From: Saprospiraceae bacterium
Lineage (GTDB): Bacteria > Bacteroidota > Bacteroidia > Chitinophagales > Saprospiraceae
DNA length: 64,000 bases
NCBI GenBank assembly: GCA_020630775.1
Contig: JAHDIN010000008.1
Span: forward strand, 1-64,000
Direction: 5' to 3'
In this document: piece after piece, positions 26,189-34,681 of the stretch
Layout of the letters: every line of letters begins with the position of its first letter
Position numbering within the stretch: position 1 is the first letter of the stretch
The notes under the pieces: generated by a model
Told to the model about the DNA's origin: nothing
What the model saw: only the letters and a program-made list of their open reading frames with translations
Databases searched by the model: none
Translations under genes and position numbers: made by a program

Positions 26189-26228
26189 AACTAATACTTG
26201 TTAGTTTTAAACTAACGATCATTAGTTT
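26189..26228. promoter_or_regulatory. Two tandem TetR-type operators before paaE
   Basis: Site 1 is AACTAA-TACTTG-TTAGTT (26189-26206). Site 2 is AAACTAA-CGATCA-TTAGTTT (26209-26228). Both have the same half-sites and a six-base centre, and their centres are 21 bases apart, two helix turns. The inner halves also make a 17-base palindrome (26200-26216). The second site touches the paaE start codon at 26229. The likely binder is the TetR-family protein at 34682-35359. Confidence 0.7.
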
Positions 26229-27302
26229 ATGTCAGAGTTTCATCAAATACGTGTTTCAGAAATCCATAAAACGACAGACGATTGTTCCATAATCGCATTG
26301 GACATTCCAGAAAACCTACATTCAGCATTCCAATTTAATCAAGGACAATACCTGACATTCAAGCAAATTATAAATAAAGAAGAAGTCCGGAGGTCTTACT
26401 CTTTATGTTCAAGTCCACAAGATTTAGAATGGAAAATTGGGGTTAAAAAAATTGAAGGTGGTCGTTTTTCAACTTTTGCTAATGAAGTTTTAAAGGAAGG
26501 CGACTTTCTTGAAGTCATGCCTCCTCAAGGTCATTTTTGGGTACCTATAAATAAAACAGAGCAACAAAATTATGTCGCTTTTGCAGCTGGTAGTGGGATT
26601 ACACCAATTTATTCTATTATAAAAACTCATCTTACTGCTGAGCCAAATTCTACATTCAAGCTATTCTATATTAATCAGAAAGTATCCTCTATCATTCTTA
26701 AGGAAGAATTGGAAGCCTTGAAGAATCAGTTTATGGAACGATTCGAAATTTTCCATTTTCTTACTAAGCAAAATAGAGCTGTGCCATTGTTTAATGGCAG
26801 ACTTAGCACAGAAAAGCTTGAAGTAATATTTAAGACTATCTGCTCTGTCAAAACCACAGACCACTATTTTAGCTGTGGCCCAGAAGCGATGATTTTAATG
26901 ATAAAAGACTTCTTAACTGCTCAGGGGGTCTCTTCTGATAAAATTCATTTTGAACTTTTTGGAACTGATCAAAAAGCTCAAACAAAAAAACAAGATGCCA
27001 TTAAAGAGCAGTTTAAAGGCAAAACTTGTGAGGTCACTATCATGGAAGGTGGAAAGTCTTATGACTTTATCATAGAACAAGGATCTGATAATATTTTGGA
27101 CGCAGCTTTAAACAATGATGCCGATATGCCTTATGCATGTAAAGGAGGCGTCTGCGCTACTTGTAAAGCTAAGTTGATCGATGGACAAGTAAACATGTTA
27201 TTAGATTATGGATTAGAGGAAGAAGAAAAAGAAAAAGGCTATATACTTACATGTCAAGCTTTTCCTATTTCAGAAAAAGTTGTTGTTGATTACGATATTT
27301 AA
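26229..27302 (+). CDS. paaE: Phenylacetyl-CoA epoxidase reductase subunit PaaE
   Basis: A 357-residue flavo-iron-sulfur reductase. FAD-binding domain with RRSYSLCSSP (about residues 54-63), NAD(P)H domain with FAAGSGITPIYSI (about 118-130), and a C-terminal plant-type ferredoxin domain with CKGGVCATCKAK and a later Cys in ILTCQAF. It feeds electrons to the PaaABC(D) monooxygenase that converts phenylacetyl-CoA to its ring-1,2-epoxide. First gene of the paa operon here, whereas in E. coli it is fifth. Tandem palindromes end exactly at its start. Confidence 0.92.
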   Translation: MSEFHQIRVSEIHKTTDDCSIIALDIPENLHSAFQFNQGQYLTFKQIINKEEVRRSYSLCSSPQDLEWKIGVKKIEGGRFSTFANEVLKEGDFLEVMPPQGHFWVPINKTEQQNYVAFAAGSGITPIYSIIKTHLTAEPNSTFKLFYINQKVSSIILKEELEALKNQFMERFEIFHFLTKQNRAVPLFNGRLSTEKLEVIFKTICSVKTTDHYFSCGPEAMILMIKDFLTAQGVSSDKIHFELFGTDQKAQTKKQDAIKEQFKGKTCEVTIMEGGKSYDFIIEQGSDNILDAALNNDADMPYACKGGVCATCKAKLIDGQVNMLLDYGLEEEEKEKGYILTCQAFPISEKVVVDYDI

Positions 27303-27322
27303 TTTAAAAGAAAATAAAGACT

Positions 27323-28276
27323 ATGTCTCCAGAAATAAAATTAGAAGATGCTTTCCAAGCTAGGATCGATGATGAACAAAAAATTGAACCAAAAGATTGG
27401 ATGCCTGAAAAGTATCGTAAAACGCATATAAGACAAATTTCTCAACATGCGCATTCTGAGATCGTCGGCATGTTACCTGAAGGCAATTGGATTACAAGAG
27501 CCCCTTCACTAAGAAGAAAAGTTGGCCTTTTAGCCAAAGTACAAGATGAAGCTGGACATGGCCTCTACTTGTATAGTGCCGCAGAAACTTTAGGCATATC
27601 AAGAGATGAGCTTTTTGATCAATTACACACTGGTAAAGCGAAATATTCTTCCATTTTCAATTACCCAACTTTAAGCTGGGCCGACATAGGCGCCATAGGA
27701 TGGCTGGTAGATGGCGCAGCCATTATCAATCAAGTGATGCTCACCAGAACATCTTACGGACCTTATGCCAGAGCGATGGTAAGGATTTGTAAAGAAGAAA
27801 GCTTTCATCAGCGACAGGGCTACGAAATAATGTTAACGCTATGTCAAGGTACGCCCGAACAAAAAGCTATGGCGCAAGATGCCTTAAATAGATTTTGGTG
27901 GCCATCTTTAATGATGTTTGGACCAAGAGACGCCGAATCACCCAACACAGAACAATCTGTAAAGTGGAAAATCAAGCGTAAAACCAATGATGAGTTGAGA
28001 CAACAATTTATTGACATTACAGCACCTCAAGCAGAATACCTAGGTATTACAATCCCAGACCCAGATCTCAAATGGAATGAAGAACGAGGTCATTATGATT
28101 TTGGTGAAATCAATTGGGATGAGTTTTGGCAAGTCGTCAAAGGCAATGGCCCTTGCAATAAAGAGAGACTACAAGCGAGAGTTGATGCGTGGGAAAATGG
28201 TGCTTGGGTGAGAGAAGCTGCAGTGGCTTATGGAAATAAGAAGGAAAAGGAATCCATTAAGGTTAAAACTGCGTAA
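27323..28276 (+). CDS. paaA: Phenylacetyl-CoA epoxidase catalytic subunit PaaA
   Basis: A 317-residue ferritin-like di-iron subunit. Metal-ligand helices are recognisable in [16 protein letters not shown] and [15 protein letters not shown] (Glu and E-x-x-H patterns). The [20 protein letters not shown] opening and [12 protein letters not shown] are characteristic of PaaA. It forms the catalytic pair with PaaC in the epoxidase complex. Length matches the family. The next gene, paaB, is unusually far away (124 bases) and the gap holds short tandem repeats. Confidence 0.95.
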   Translation: MSPEIKLEDAFQARIDDEQKIEPKDWMPEKYRKTHIRQISQHAHSEIVGMLPEGNWITRAPSLRRKVGLLAKVQDEAGHGLYLYSAAETLGISRDELFDQLHTGKAKYSSIFNYPTLSWADIGAIGWLVDGAAIINQVMLTRTSYGPYARAMVRICKEESFHQRQGYEIMLTLCQGTPEQKAMAQDALNRFWWPSLMMFGPRDAESPNTEQSVKWKIKRKTNDELRQQFIDITAPQAEYLGITIPDPDLKWNEERGHYDFGEINWDEFWQVVKGNGPCNKERLQARVDAWENGAWVREAAVAYGNKKEKESIKVKTA

Positions 28277-28288
28277 TTAGAAAGGCAT

Positions 28289-28379
28289 CAAGGTATCTAG
28301 GATTCAAGGCGTCTAGGATTGTTGGCTGTGCAATAAATAAAGTTAGCTGTATACCGAGTCACCGAGTCACCGAGTCACC
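28289..28379. repeat. Two tandem repeat tracts between paaA and paaB
   Basis: A 16-base unit CAAGGTATCTAGGATT (28289-28304) is followed directly by CAAGGCGTCTAGGATT (28305-28320), differing at two bases. Then an 8-base unit ACCGAGTC is repeated three times (28353-28376) plus ACC. They interrupt an operon whose other junctions are short or overlapping. Confidence 0.85.
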
Positions 28380-28400
28380 TAAAAAACTAAATCTGTCACT

Positions 28401-28718
28401 ATGAGTGAATCAAAAAATGAAACAAGTACCCAAGAAAATTCCCAATGGCCCCTCTACGAAGTCTTCATACGTTCTAAAAACGGCTTAGAACATAGACACG
28501 TCGGTAGTCTTCATGCTAGTGATGCTGAAATGGCATTAGAAAACGCACGTGATGTATACACACGTAGACAAGAAGGGGTAAGCATATGGGTTGTAGAATC
28601 AAAAAACATCACAGCTAGTAATCCAGAAAACAGTGGAGAGTTATTTGAACCAGCAAAAGATAAAATATACAGACATCCTACTTTTTATGAATTACCAATT
28701 GAATTGAAACATATTTAA
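28401..28718 (+). CDS. paaB: Phenylacetyl-CoA epoxidase subunit PaaB
   Basis: A 105-residue small subunit. WPLYEVFIRSKNGLEHRHVG, SLHASDAEMALENARDVYTR and VSIWVVES are the conserved PaaB blocks. PaaB bridges PaaAC heterodimers in the epoxidase. Slightly longer N-terminus than the E. coli protein (Ser/Thr/Gln-rich leader of about 15 residues). Its stop overlaps the paaC start by one base. Confidence 0.94.
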   Translation: MSESKNETSTQENSQWPLYEVFIRSKNGLEHRHVGSLHASDAEMALENARDVYTRRQEGVSIWVVESKNITASNPENSGELFEPAKDKIYRHPTFYELPIELKHI

Positions 28719-29473
28719 TGTCGAATCAAAAGTTATATCAATATTTATTGCTCTTAGGAGATAACTCGCTTATTCTTGGGCACAGACTTTCTGAGTTGTG
28801 TGGGCATGGTCCGAGTTTAGAAACGGATATCGCATTAACCAATATGTCACTAGACTTGTATGGTCAAGTAAGGTCTTACTTTCAATATGCGGCAAAAATC
28901 AAAGGAGACAATTCTACTGAAGACAGCGTTGCTTTTCTGCGAACTGAAAGAGAGTATCATAATAGCATTCTTGTGGAGCAAGAAAACAAAGATTTCGCTC
29001 ATGTTATAGTGAGGCAGTTTTTCTTTGATGTCTATCATAATTTACTCCTTGATAAATTAAAGAGCAGTAAGGATGAAATCATTGCAGCCATAGCTCATAA
29101 ATCAATAAAAGAATCAGATTATCATTTACGTTTTTCATCTCAATGGGTGAGAAGACTTGGAGGCGGAACTGTAATTAGTCATGAAAAAACTCAAGCTGCG
29201 GTAACACATCTCTACCCTTTCATCCATGAATTAGTTTCTCCTATCCCAATTGAAAAAGAAATGCAAGAATTGGGTATAGGCATAAATCCTGATGATTTAA
29301 GAGACGAATACTTTAACCAAGTTCAGGAAGTTTTAAATGAAGTTAACTTAGAGTATGCCGAACTCAAAGAAAGATTTGCTAGAGGAAAAACAGGGATTCA
29401 TACAGAGCAGCTAGGATACATCCTAGGTGAATTACAATATATGCAACGTGCTTATCCGAATATGCAATGGTAA
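28718..29473 (+). CDS. paaC: Phenylacetyl-CoA epoxidase structural subunit PaaC
   Basis: A 251-residue ferritin-like subunit lacking the full metal-ligand set. Recognisable blocks: LLLLGDNSLILGHRLSELCG, NMSLDLYGQVRSYFQYAA and HTEQLGYILGELQYMQRAYP. It pairs with PaaA as its non-catalytic partner. Start and stop both overlap the neighbours (paaB by one base, paaD by seven), so the three are translationally coupled. Confidence 0.93.
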   Translation: MSNQKLYQYLLLLGDNSLILGHRLSELCGHGPSLETDIALTNMSLDLYGQVRSYFQYAAKIKGDNSTEDSVAFLRTEREYHNSILVEQENKDFAHVIVRQFFFDVYHNLLLDKLKSSKDEIIAAIAHKSIKESDYHLRFSSQWVRRLGGGTVISHEKTQAAVTHLYPFIHELVSPIPIEKEMQELGIGINPDDLRDEYFNQVQEVLNEVNLEYAELKERFARGKTGIHTEQLGYILGELQYMQRAYPNMQW

Positions 29474-29970
29474 AAACATTATTCTACATTGAAGACCCTG
29501 TGATCAATCAAACACTCTACGAGGTTTCTGATCCAGAAATCCCAGTACTTTCAATAATGGATATGGGTATTGTAAGAGATGTAAAAGTTGATGGGAAAAA
29601 GATAGACATCAAAATCACACCCACTTATTCTGGATGCCCTGCCATGGATACAATCGCCGTTGATATAAAGAAAGCATTAGAAGAAAAAGGATTCTCCGTA
29701 GATGTAGAATTAGTTCTAGCGCCTGCATGGACGACTGATTGGATTACACCTTCGGGCAGAAAAAAACTTGAAGACTATGGCATAGCCACACCACTAGAAA
29801 AATCAATGGATAAAAGAGCATTATTTGACGGTGAACGCATAGTTAAGTGCCCTCAATGTCAATCACACAATACAATAATGGTAAGCCAATTTGGTTCGAC
29901 TGCATGCAAAGCATTATTTAAATGCGAGGATTGTCTCGAACCATTTGACTATTTTAAATGCCTAAAATAG
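29467..29970 (+). CDS. paaD: Phenylacetate degradation protein PaaD
   Basis: A 167-residue protein: an MIP18/DUF59-type N-terminal domain (EVSDPEIPVLSIMDMGIVRD, TPTYSGCPAMDTI) and a C-terminal zinc- or iron-binding Cys cluster (CPQCQSHNT, TACKALFKCEDCLEPFDYFKC). PaaD is needed for maturation of the epoxidase, probably in iron-sulfur assembly for PaaE. Overlaps paaC by seven bases and is followed by paaG after four. Confidence 0.93.
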   Translation: MVKTLFYIEDPVINQTLYEVSDPEIPVLSIMDMGIVRDVKVDGKKIDIKITPTYSGCPAMDTIAVDIKKALEEKGFSVDVELVLAPAWTTDWITPSGRKKLEDYGIATPLEKSMDKRALFDGERIVKCPQCQSHNTIMVSQFGSTACKALFKCEDCLEPFDYFKCLK

Positions 29971-29974
29971 ATCT

Positions 29975-30754
29975 ATGTCTTCTGAAAATATATTATTAGA
30001 AAAAAATGGACATATTGCCAAAATCACGCTCAATCGTCCAGATGTTTATAATAGTCTAAATCGTCCCACAGCTTTACAATTTCAATCCTTCCTTGATGAT
30101 TGCGAAAATGATGACAATATTCGAGTCATCTTTATTACTGGTAATGGCAAGGCATTTTCTGCAGGTCAAGACTTAAACGAGATTAAAGCTAATGAGGTAG
30201 CGCTTGAAACTATAGTTAAAGAGCATTATAATCCAATAGTCATGCGTATTCATGACTCAAAAAAAATAGTAGTAGCCGCTGTCAATGGTGTAGCCGCTGG
30301 AGCAGGAGCTAATATTGCACTGGTTTGTGATATTGTTGTAGCTAAAGAATCAGCCTCATTTATTCAGGCCTTTAGCAAAATTGGATTAATACCAGATTCT
30401 GGAGGTACTTATGTTTTGCCAAGGCTTATAGGTTTTCAAAAAGCATTAGCATTAGCACTTACTGGAGATAAAGTATCGGCACACGAAGCAGAGAGAATTG
30501 GTATGATCTATAAAGTCCTACCTGATAACACCTTCGAAGATGATGCTTATGCAATGGCTGAAAAAATGGCAGCACTTCCTCCTAAAGGACTACAATACAC
30601 AAAACATCTTTACAACTGTGGCATTTGCAACAACCTTAAAGATCAGTTAGATCTGGAACAAGACTATCAAGTTAAAGCTGGCAATACAGAGGATTACTTT
30701 GAATGTATCAGCGCCTTTCTAGAAAAGCGCAAACCTGTCATTAAAGGAAAGTAA
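29975..30754 (+). CDS. paaG: Ring-1,2-epoxyphenylacetyl-CoA isomerase PaaG
   Basis: A 259-residue crotonase-fold enzyme. Oxyanion-hole segments are AFSAGQDLNEI and NGVAAGAGANIALVCD. GLIPDSGGTYVLPRLIGFQK (with Asp in place of a second catalytic Glu) is characteristic of PaaG and distinguishes it from the hydratase PaaF. It turns the epoxide into the oxepin-CoA. It is the only crotonase in this operon, so it may also cover, or another locus supplies, the later hydration step. Confidence 0.85.
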   Translation: MSSENILLEKNGHIAKITLNRPDVYNSLNRPTALQFQSFLDDCENDDNIRVIFITGNGKAFSAGQDLNEIKANEVALETIVKEHYNPIVMRIHDSKKIVVAAVNGVAAGAGANIALVCDIVVAKESASFIQAFSKIGLIPDSGGTYVLPRLIGFQKALALALTGDKVSAHEAERIGMIYKVLPDNTFEDDAYAMAEKMAALPPKGLQYTKHLYNCGICNNLKDQLDLEQDYQVKAGNTEDYFECISAFLEKRKPVIKGK

Positions 30755-30820
30755 TTCTGAATGTGGTTGAATCTCTAACAATTACCTATTCGAATTAAAT
30801 TATTCTAAAATCATTTGATT

Positions 30821-30988
30821 ATGAGATATGTTTTAGGTGGACTCATTGGAACTTTAGTATTTATCATCATGATGCGATTAATGAACGGAAGTTTCCAAAC
30901 AAAAGATATTGTGACTGGTCTTGTAACGATGAGTGTCACCATGGCTGTGATGTATTATATGGCACAAAATAAAAAAGATAAAAGTTAA
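30821..30988 (+). CDS. 55-aa membrane protein inside paa operon
   Basis: ATG 30821 opens MRYVLGGLIGTLVFIIMMRL; a second hydrophobic helix is TGLVTMSVTMAVMYYMA and the tail is basic (QNKKDKS). Two membrane segments in a hairpin with a short polar loop. The stop TAA at 30986-30988 shares its last A with the ATG of paaH (TAATG), strong evidence that it is translated as part of the operon. No known Paa component has this form. Function unknown. Confidence 0.7.
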   Translation: MRYVLGGLIGTLVFIIMMRLMNGSFQTKDIVTGLVTMSVTMAVMYYMAQNKKDKS

Positions 30989-32154
30989 TGAAAGTAGCAG
31001 TTCTTGGATCAGGCACTATGGGAAGTGGAATAGCGCAAATTGCTTCCACACATTCTTGCAATGTTATACTTTATGATCTTCACCAAGATGCATTAGACAG
31101 AAGTAAAAATAAACTTGAAAAGATTTTAAATCGACTCATCGAAAAAGAAAGAATTGACGAACAAGAAAAAACAAGAATTCAATCGGGTATCAGCTACTCT
31201 ACTTCTTTAAATGATTGTTCTGGTGCAGATTTAGTCATCGAAGCTATAGTAGAGAACCTTGATATAAAAAAGAAAGTGTTTGGAAAACTAGAACAAATAG
31301 TCAATCAAGATACGATCTTAGCCTCCAATACTTCTTCTCTCTCTATAACTTCCATCGCTTCTGCTTGTCAAGACCCATCAAGATTTATCGGGATTCATTT
31401 TTTCAATCCTGCACCTTTAATGAAGTTGGTAGAAATCATACCTGCTATTCAAACTTCGAATAAAACCATTGATAAAACACTTGACATAATTAATGCTTGG
31501 AAGAAAACAACTGTCATCGTCAAAGACACACCAGGCTTTATCGTCAACAAAGTAGCTAGACCTTTTTATGGGGAGGCCACAAAAATTTTAGAGGAGAATG
31601 AAAGAACTAACGCTGTAAAGAAAATGATTGATTTAGCCATGACGAATGCAGGTTTTAGAATGGGGCCTTTTCAATTGATGGACTTTATAGGTAATGATGT
31701 AAATTATACAGTGTCAGAAACAGTTTATAAAGCTTTTTACAATGACGGAAGATACAAACCATCTTTAGATCAAAAACGACTTTCTGAAGCAGGCTTTCTT
31801 GGGAAAAAATCTGGCAGAGGCTGGTATAATTATAACGATCCAGAAATAGATAATGATTTTAAACCTGACCAATCTTTTATCGATATGGTTCAAGAACGTA
31901 TCGTCACGATGTTGATAAATGAAGCTGCCGATACTTTATTTAGAAAAATTGCAAGCAAAGACGATATTGACCTAGCTATGACGAAAGGCGTTAATTATCC
32001 AAAAGGCCTTTTTGCATGGGCTGATGAAATTGGTATTCAAAATTGTGTCAATAGAATGGATAGTTATTTTGACGAATACAGAGAGGAAAGATATCGCTGC
32101 TCTCCCCTATTAAGGAGAATGGCCAAAAACAATGAATCTTTTTACAAAGCATAA
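30988..32154 (+). CDS. paaH: 3-hydroxyadipyl-CoA dehydrogenase PaaH
   Basis: A 388-residue 3-hydroxyacyl-CoA dehydrogenase. NAD-binding VAVLGSGTMGSGIAQIAS at the N-terminus, FIGIHFFNPAPLMKLVEII with catalytic His, KDTPGFIVNKVARPF, and two C-terminal helical domains (second from about residue 300). It oxidises (3S)-hydroxyadipyl-CoA late in phenylacetate degradation. Shorter than E. coli PaaH but complete. Coupled to the small membrane ORF before it; paaZ follows after 11 bases. Confidence 0.88.
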   Translation: MKVAVLGSGTMGSGIAQIASTHSCNVILYDLHQDALDRSKNKLEKILNRLIEKERIDEQEKTRIQSGISYSTSLNDCSGADLVIEAIVENLDIKKKVFGKLEQIVNQDTILASNTSSLSITSIASACQDPSRFIGIHFFNPAPLMKLVEIIPAIQTSNKTIDKTLDIINAWKKTTVIVKDTPGFIVNKVARPFYGEATKILEENERTNAVKKMIDLAMTNAGFRMGPFQLMDFIGNDVNYTVSETVYKAFYNDGRYKPSLDQKRLSEAGFLGKKSGRGWYNYNDPEIDNDFKPDQSFIDMVQERIVTMLINEAADTLFRKIASKDDIDLAMTKGVNYPKGLFAWADEIGIQNCVNRMDSYFDEYREERYRCSPLLRRMAKNNESFYKA

Positions 32155-32165
32155 AAATAAAAGAC

Positions 32166-34661
32166 ATGTCTCAAAAATTGGGAAATTACGTTTTAGGAAA
32201 ATGGATAGAAGGAGAAGGAGAAGGCAACCCCTTGTATAACGCATATAATGGTGAGTTAGTAGCTGTAGCCACTACCAAAGGCATAGACTTCGGGAAAGTA
32301 CTTGATTACGGCAGAACGGTTGGTGGCAAGGTGATTAGAAAAATGACCTTTCAAGAAAGAGGCATCATGTTGAAAAAACTTGCCTTATATCTTACCAAAA
32401 GAAAAGATCAATTCTATGAAATAAGTTATAAAACTGGAGCTACAAAAACAGACAGCTGGATAGATATAGAGGGTGGATTCGGCAACCTTTTTGCCAATGC
32501 ATCGTTAAGACGTAATTTCCCCAACCAACCTTATCATGTTGATGGTGAAGCTATTGACATATCGAGAGGCGGAAGTTTTATGGGACACCATATCATGGTA
32601 CCTAAAAGAGGTGTAGCGATTCATATTAATGCTTACAACTTTCCTGTCTGGGGAATGCTAGAAAAATGTGCAGTCAACTGGATGGCTGGTGTGCCCGCAA
32701 TTGTAAAACCAGCTACCTCTACAAGCTATTTAACTGAAGCTGTCGTTAAAGAAATCATTAAATCTGGCATTTTACCAGAAGGCGCTTTACAATTAATTTG
32801 TGGCTCGGCAAGAACTATTTTAGACACCGTCCAATCTCAAGATGTGGTCACATTTACTGGTTCAGCAGAGACTGGTCGTTTACTAAAATCGAATAAAAGA
32901 ATTATTGACGAAGCCGTTCCATTTAATATGGAAGCTGATAGTTTAAATTCATCAATACTAGGTGAAGATGCAGCACCTGGAACTCCAGAGTTTAATTTAT
33001 TCATAAAAGAGGTCCGAAAAGAAATGACTGTTAAGTGCGGTCAGAAATGTACAGCAATAAGGAGAATTATTGTTCCAGAAAAATACTTGGAAGATGTACA
33101 TATAGCATTAGGCAAAGCACTATCGAAAGTAACTATTGGCAATCCAACTTCAAAAGAAGTTAGAATGGGAGCTCTTGCAAGTAAGGACCAAGTCAAGGAA
33201 GTTAAAGATCGCGTTTCTGAAATTGCGAAAACTGCGGAGATCATTTATGGATCGCTAGATAAAATAGATTTGATAGACGCAAATTTTGAGGAAGGCGCCT
33301 TTTTAAGCCCTGTTCTCCTTCTTGAAAAAGATCCTCTTCATAATACAGCTGTACACGATGTAGAAGCATTTGGACCAGTAAGTACAGTTATGCCTTACAA
33401 GGATTTGGATGAGGCTATCCAATTAGCACAAATGGGCAAGGGTTCTTTAGTTAGTTCTATAGCAACGTACGATAATACAATTGCTCGAAACTTTACAGTT
33501 GAGGCAGCAACACATCATGGAAGAATTCTTGTCCTAAATAGAGACATGGCTAAATATAATACTGGTCATGGCTCTCCCCTACCTACATTGGTTCACGGAG
33601 GACCCGGACGCGCTGGTGGTGGAGAAGAGATGGGTGGCATGAGAGGCGTTAAGCATTATTTACAAAGATGTGCAGTTCAAGGTACTCCTGATGTAATTAC
33701 ATCTGTAACAGGAATTTATCAGCAAGGCGCTAATTATAATGACAATTGTGAACATCCATTTAAATATCACTTTGAAGATATTGAGCCGGGGATGTCAATT
33801 AAAACTCATAAACGCACATTTACAGATAGTGATATTATTAATTTCTCCAATTTAACTTGGGATCACTTTTATGCACATACTGATATCACTTCTTTAGATG
33901 GTACAATATTTGAAAAAAGAGCCGTCCATGGTTACTTTATATTGGCTGCTGCTGCTGGACTATTTGTTTGGCCAAACAAAGGTCCTGTGTCTGCAAATTA
34001 TGGTCTTGAAGACTGCCGATTTGTAAGACCACTTTACCATAATGATACAGTATATGTGCGTCTGACTTGTAAAGAAAAGCAAGATCGAGATGTTAGAGGA
34101 AAGACTTTTCCTTCAGGTGTTGTCAAGTGGTTCATGGAAATGTTTGACCAAGATGACGAGTTAGTTGCAATAGCTACTGTCTTAACAATGGTTCAGAAAA
34201 AATGTCCATTTGATAACATATCTAAAAAATACTTAGAAGAAAAATTAAGTCTATTAAATTCAGATTCAAAAGCTCAATGGGGAATCATGAGTCCACAGCA
34301 TATGGTAGAGCATATGACTTTTATGTATAAAATGGCTATCCAAGAAATAGATACGACTATTAGTACACCTGTAGAAAGACTCGAAAAATTTGAAGATTCA
34401 TTATGGAATTTTAGAGAGATGCCAGAAGGTGTAGATCATCCAGAATTAAAAAAAGGAGAAACTGAAAATTTAATTCATGGGTCTTTGGAAGAGGCTAAAC
34501 AAGAATTACTTGAATACTTTGATAAGTACGAGTTGTTCTTTAAAACTAATCCTGGAATAAAAACTAAAAATACTGTCTTTGGCAACTTAGATAAATTCCA
34601 TTGGGATTTGTTAAGTAGAAAGCATTATCATCATCACTTTAAACAGTTTGGATTAATTTAA
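32166..34661 (+). CDS. paaZ: Bifunctional PaaZ with C-terminal DinB/DUF1569-like domain
   Basis: An 831-residue protein. Residues about 1-520 are an aldehyde dehydrogenase (nucleophile in VKCGQKCTAIRR; NAYNFPVWGMLEKCAVNWMA; VTFTGSAETGR). About 535-680 is a MaoC-like hydratase domain (NLTWDHFYAHTD, KRAVHGYFILAAAAGLFVWP). Together these open oxepin-CoA and oxidise the semialdehyde, as in known PaaZ of about 680 residues. The last 150 residues are extra: WGIMSPQHMVEHMTFMYKMA and a closing KHYHHHFKQFGLI resemble DUF1569/DinB-like four-helix domains with a His-rich site. Role of the extension unknown. Confidence 0.9.
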   Translation: MSQKLGNYVLGKWIEGEGEGNPLYNAYNGELVAVATTKGIDFGKVLDYGRTVGGKVIRKMTFQERGIMLKKLALYLTKRKDQFYEISYKTGATKTDSWIDIEGGFGNLFANASLRRNFPNQPYHVDGEAIDISRGGSFMGHHIMVPKRGVAIHINAYNFPVWGMLEKCAVNWMAGVPAIVKPATSTSYLTEAVVKEIIKSGILPEGALQLICGSARTILDTVQSQDVVTFTGSAETGRLLKSNKRIIDEAVPFNMEADSLNSSILGEDAAPGTPEFNLFIKEVRKEMTVKCGQKCTAIRRIIVPEKYLEDVHIALGKALSKVTIGNPTSKEVRMGALASKDQVKEVKDRVSEIAKTAEIIYGSLDKIDLIDANFEEGAFLSPVLLLEKDPLHNTAVHDVEAFGPVSTVMPYKDLDEAIQLAQMGKGSLVSSIATYDNTIARNFTVEAATHHGRILVLNRDMAKYNTGHGSPLPTLVHGGPGRAGGGEEMGGMRGVKHYLQRCAVQGTPDVITSVTGIYQQGANYNDNCEHPFKYHFEDIEPGMSIKTHKRTFTDSDIINFSNLTWDHFYAHTDITSLDGTIFEKRAVHGYFILAAAAGLFVWPNKGPVSANYGLEDCRFVRPLYHNDTVYVRLTCKEKQDRDVRGKTFPSGVVKWFMEMFDQDDELVAIATVLTMVQKKCPFDNISKKYLEEKLSLLNSDSKAQWGIMSPQHMVEHMTFMYKMAIQEIDTTISTPVERLEKFEDSLWNFREMPEGVDHPELKKGETENLIHGSLEEAKQELLEYFDKYELFFKTNPGIKTKNTVFGNLDKFHWDLLSRKHYHHHFKQFGLI

Positions 34662-34681
34662 GTGACAACGAACTATAAGTT

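Noticed and set aside
28353-28379. Possible CRISPR-like repeats
   Set aside because: Units of 8 bases without spacers, no cas genes anywhere in the window.
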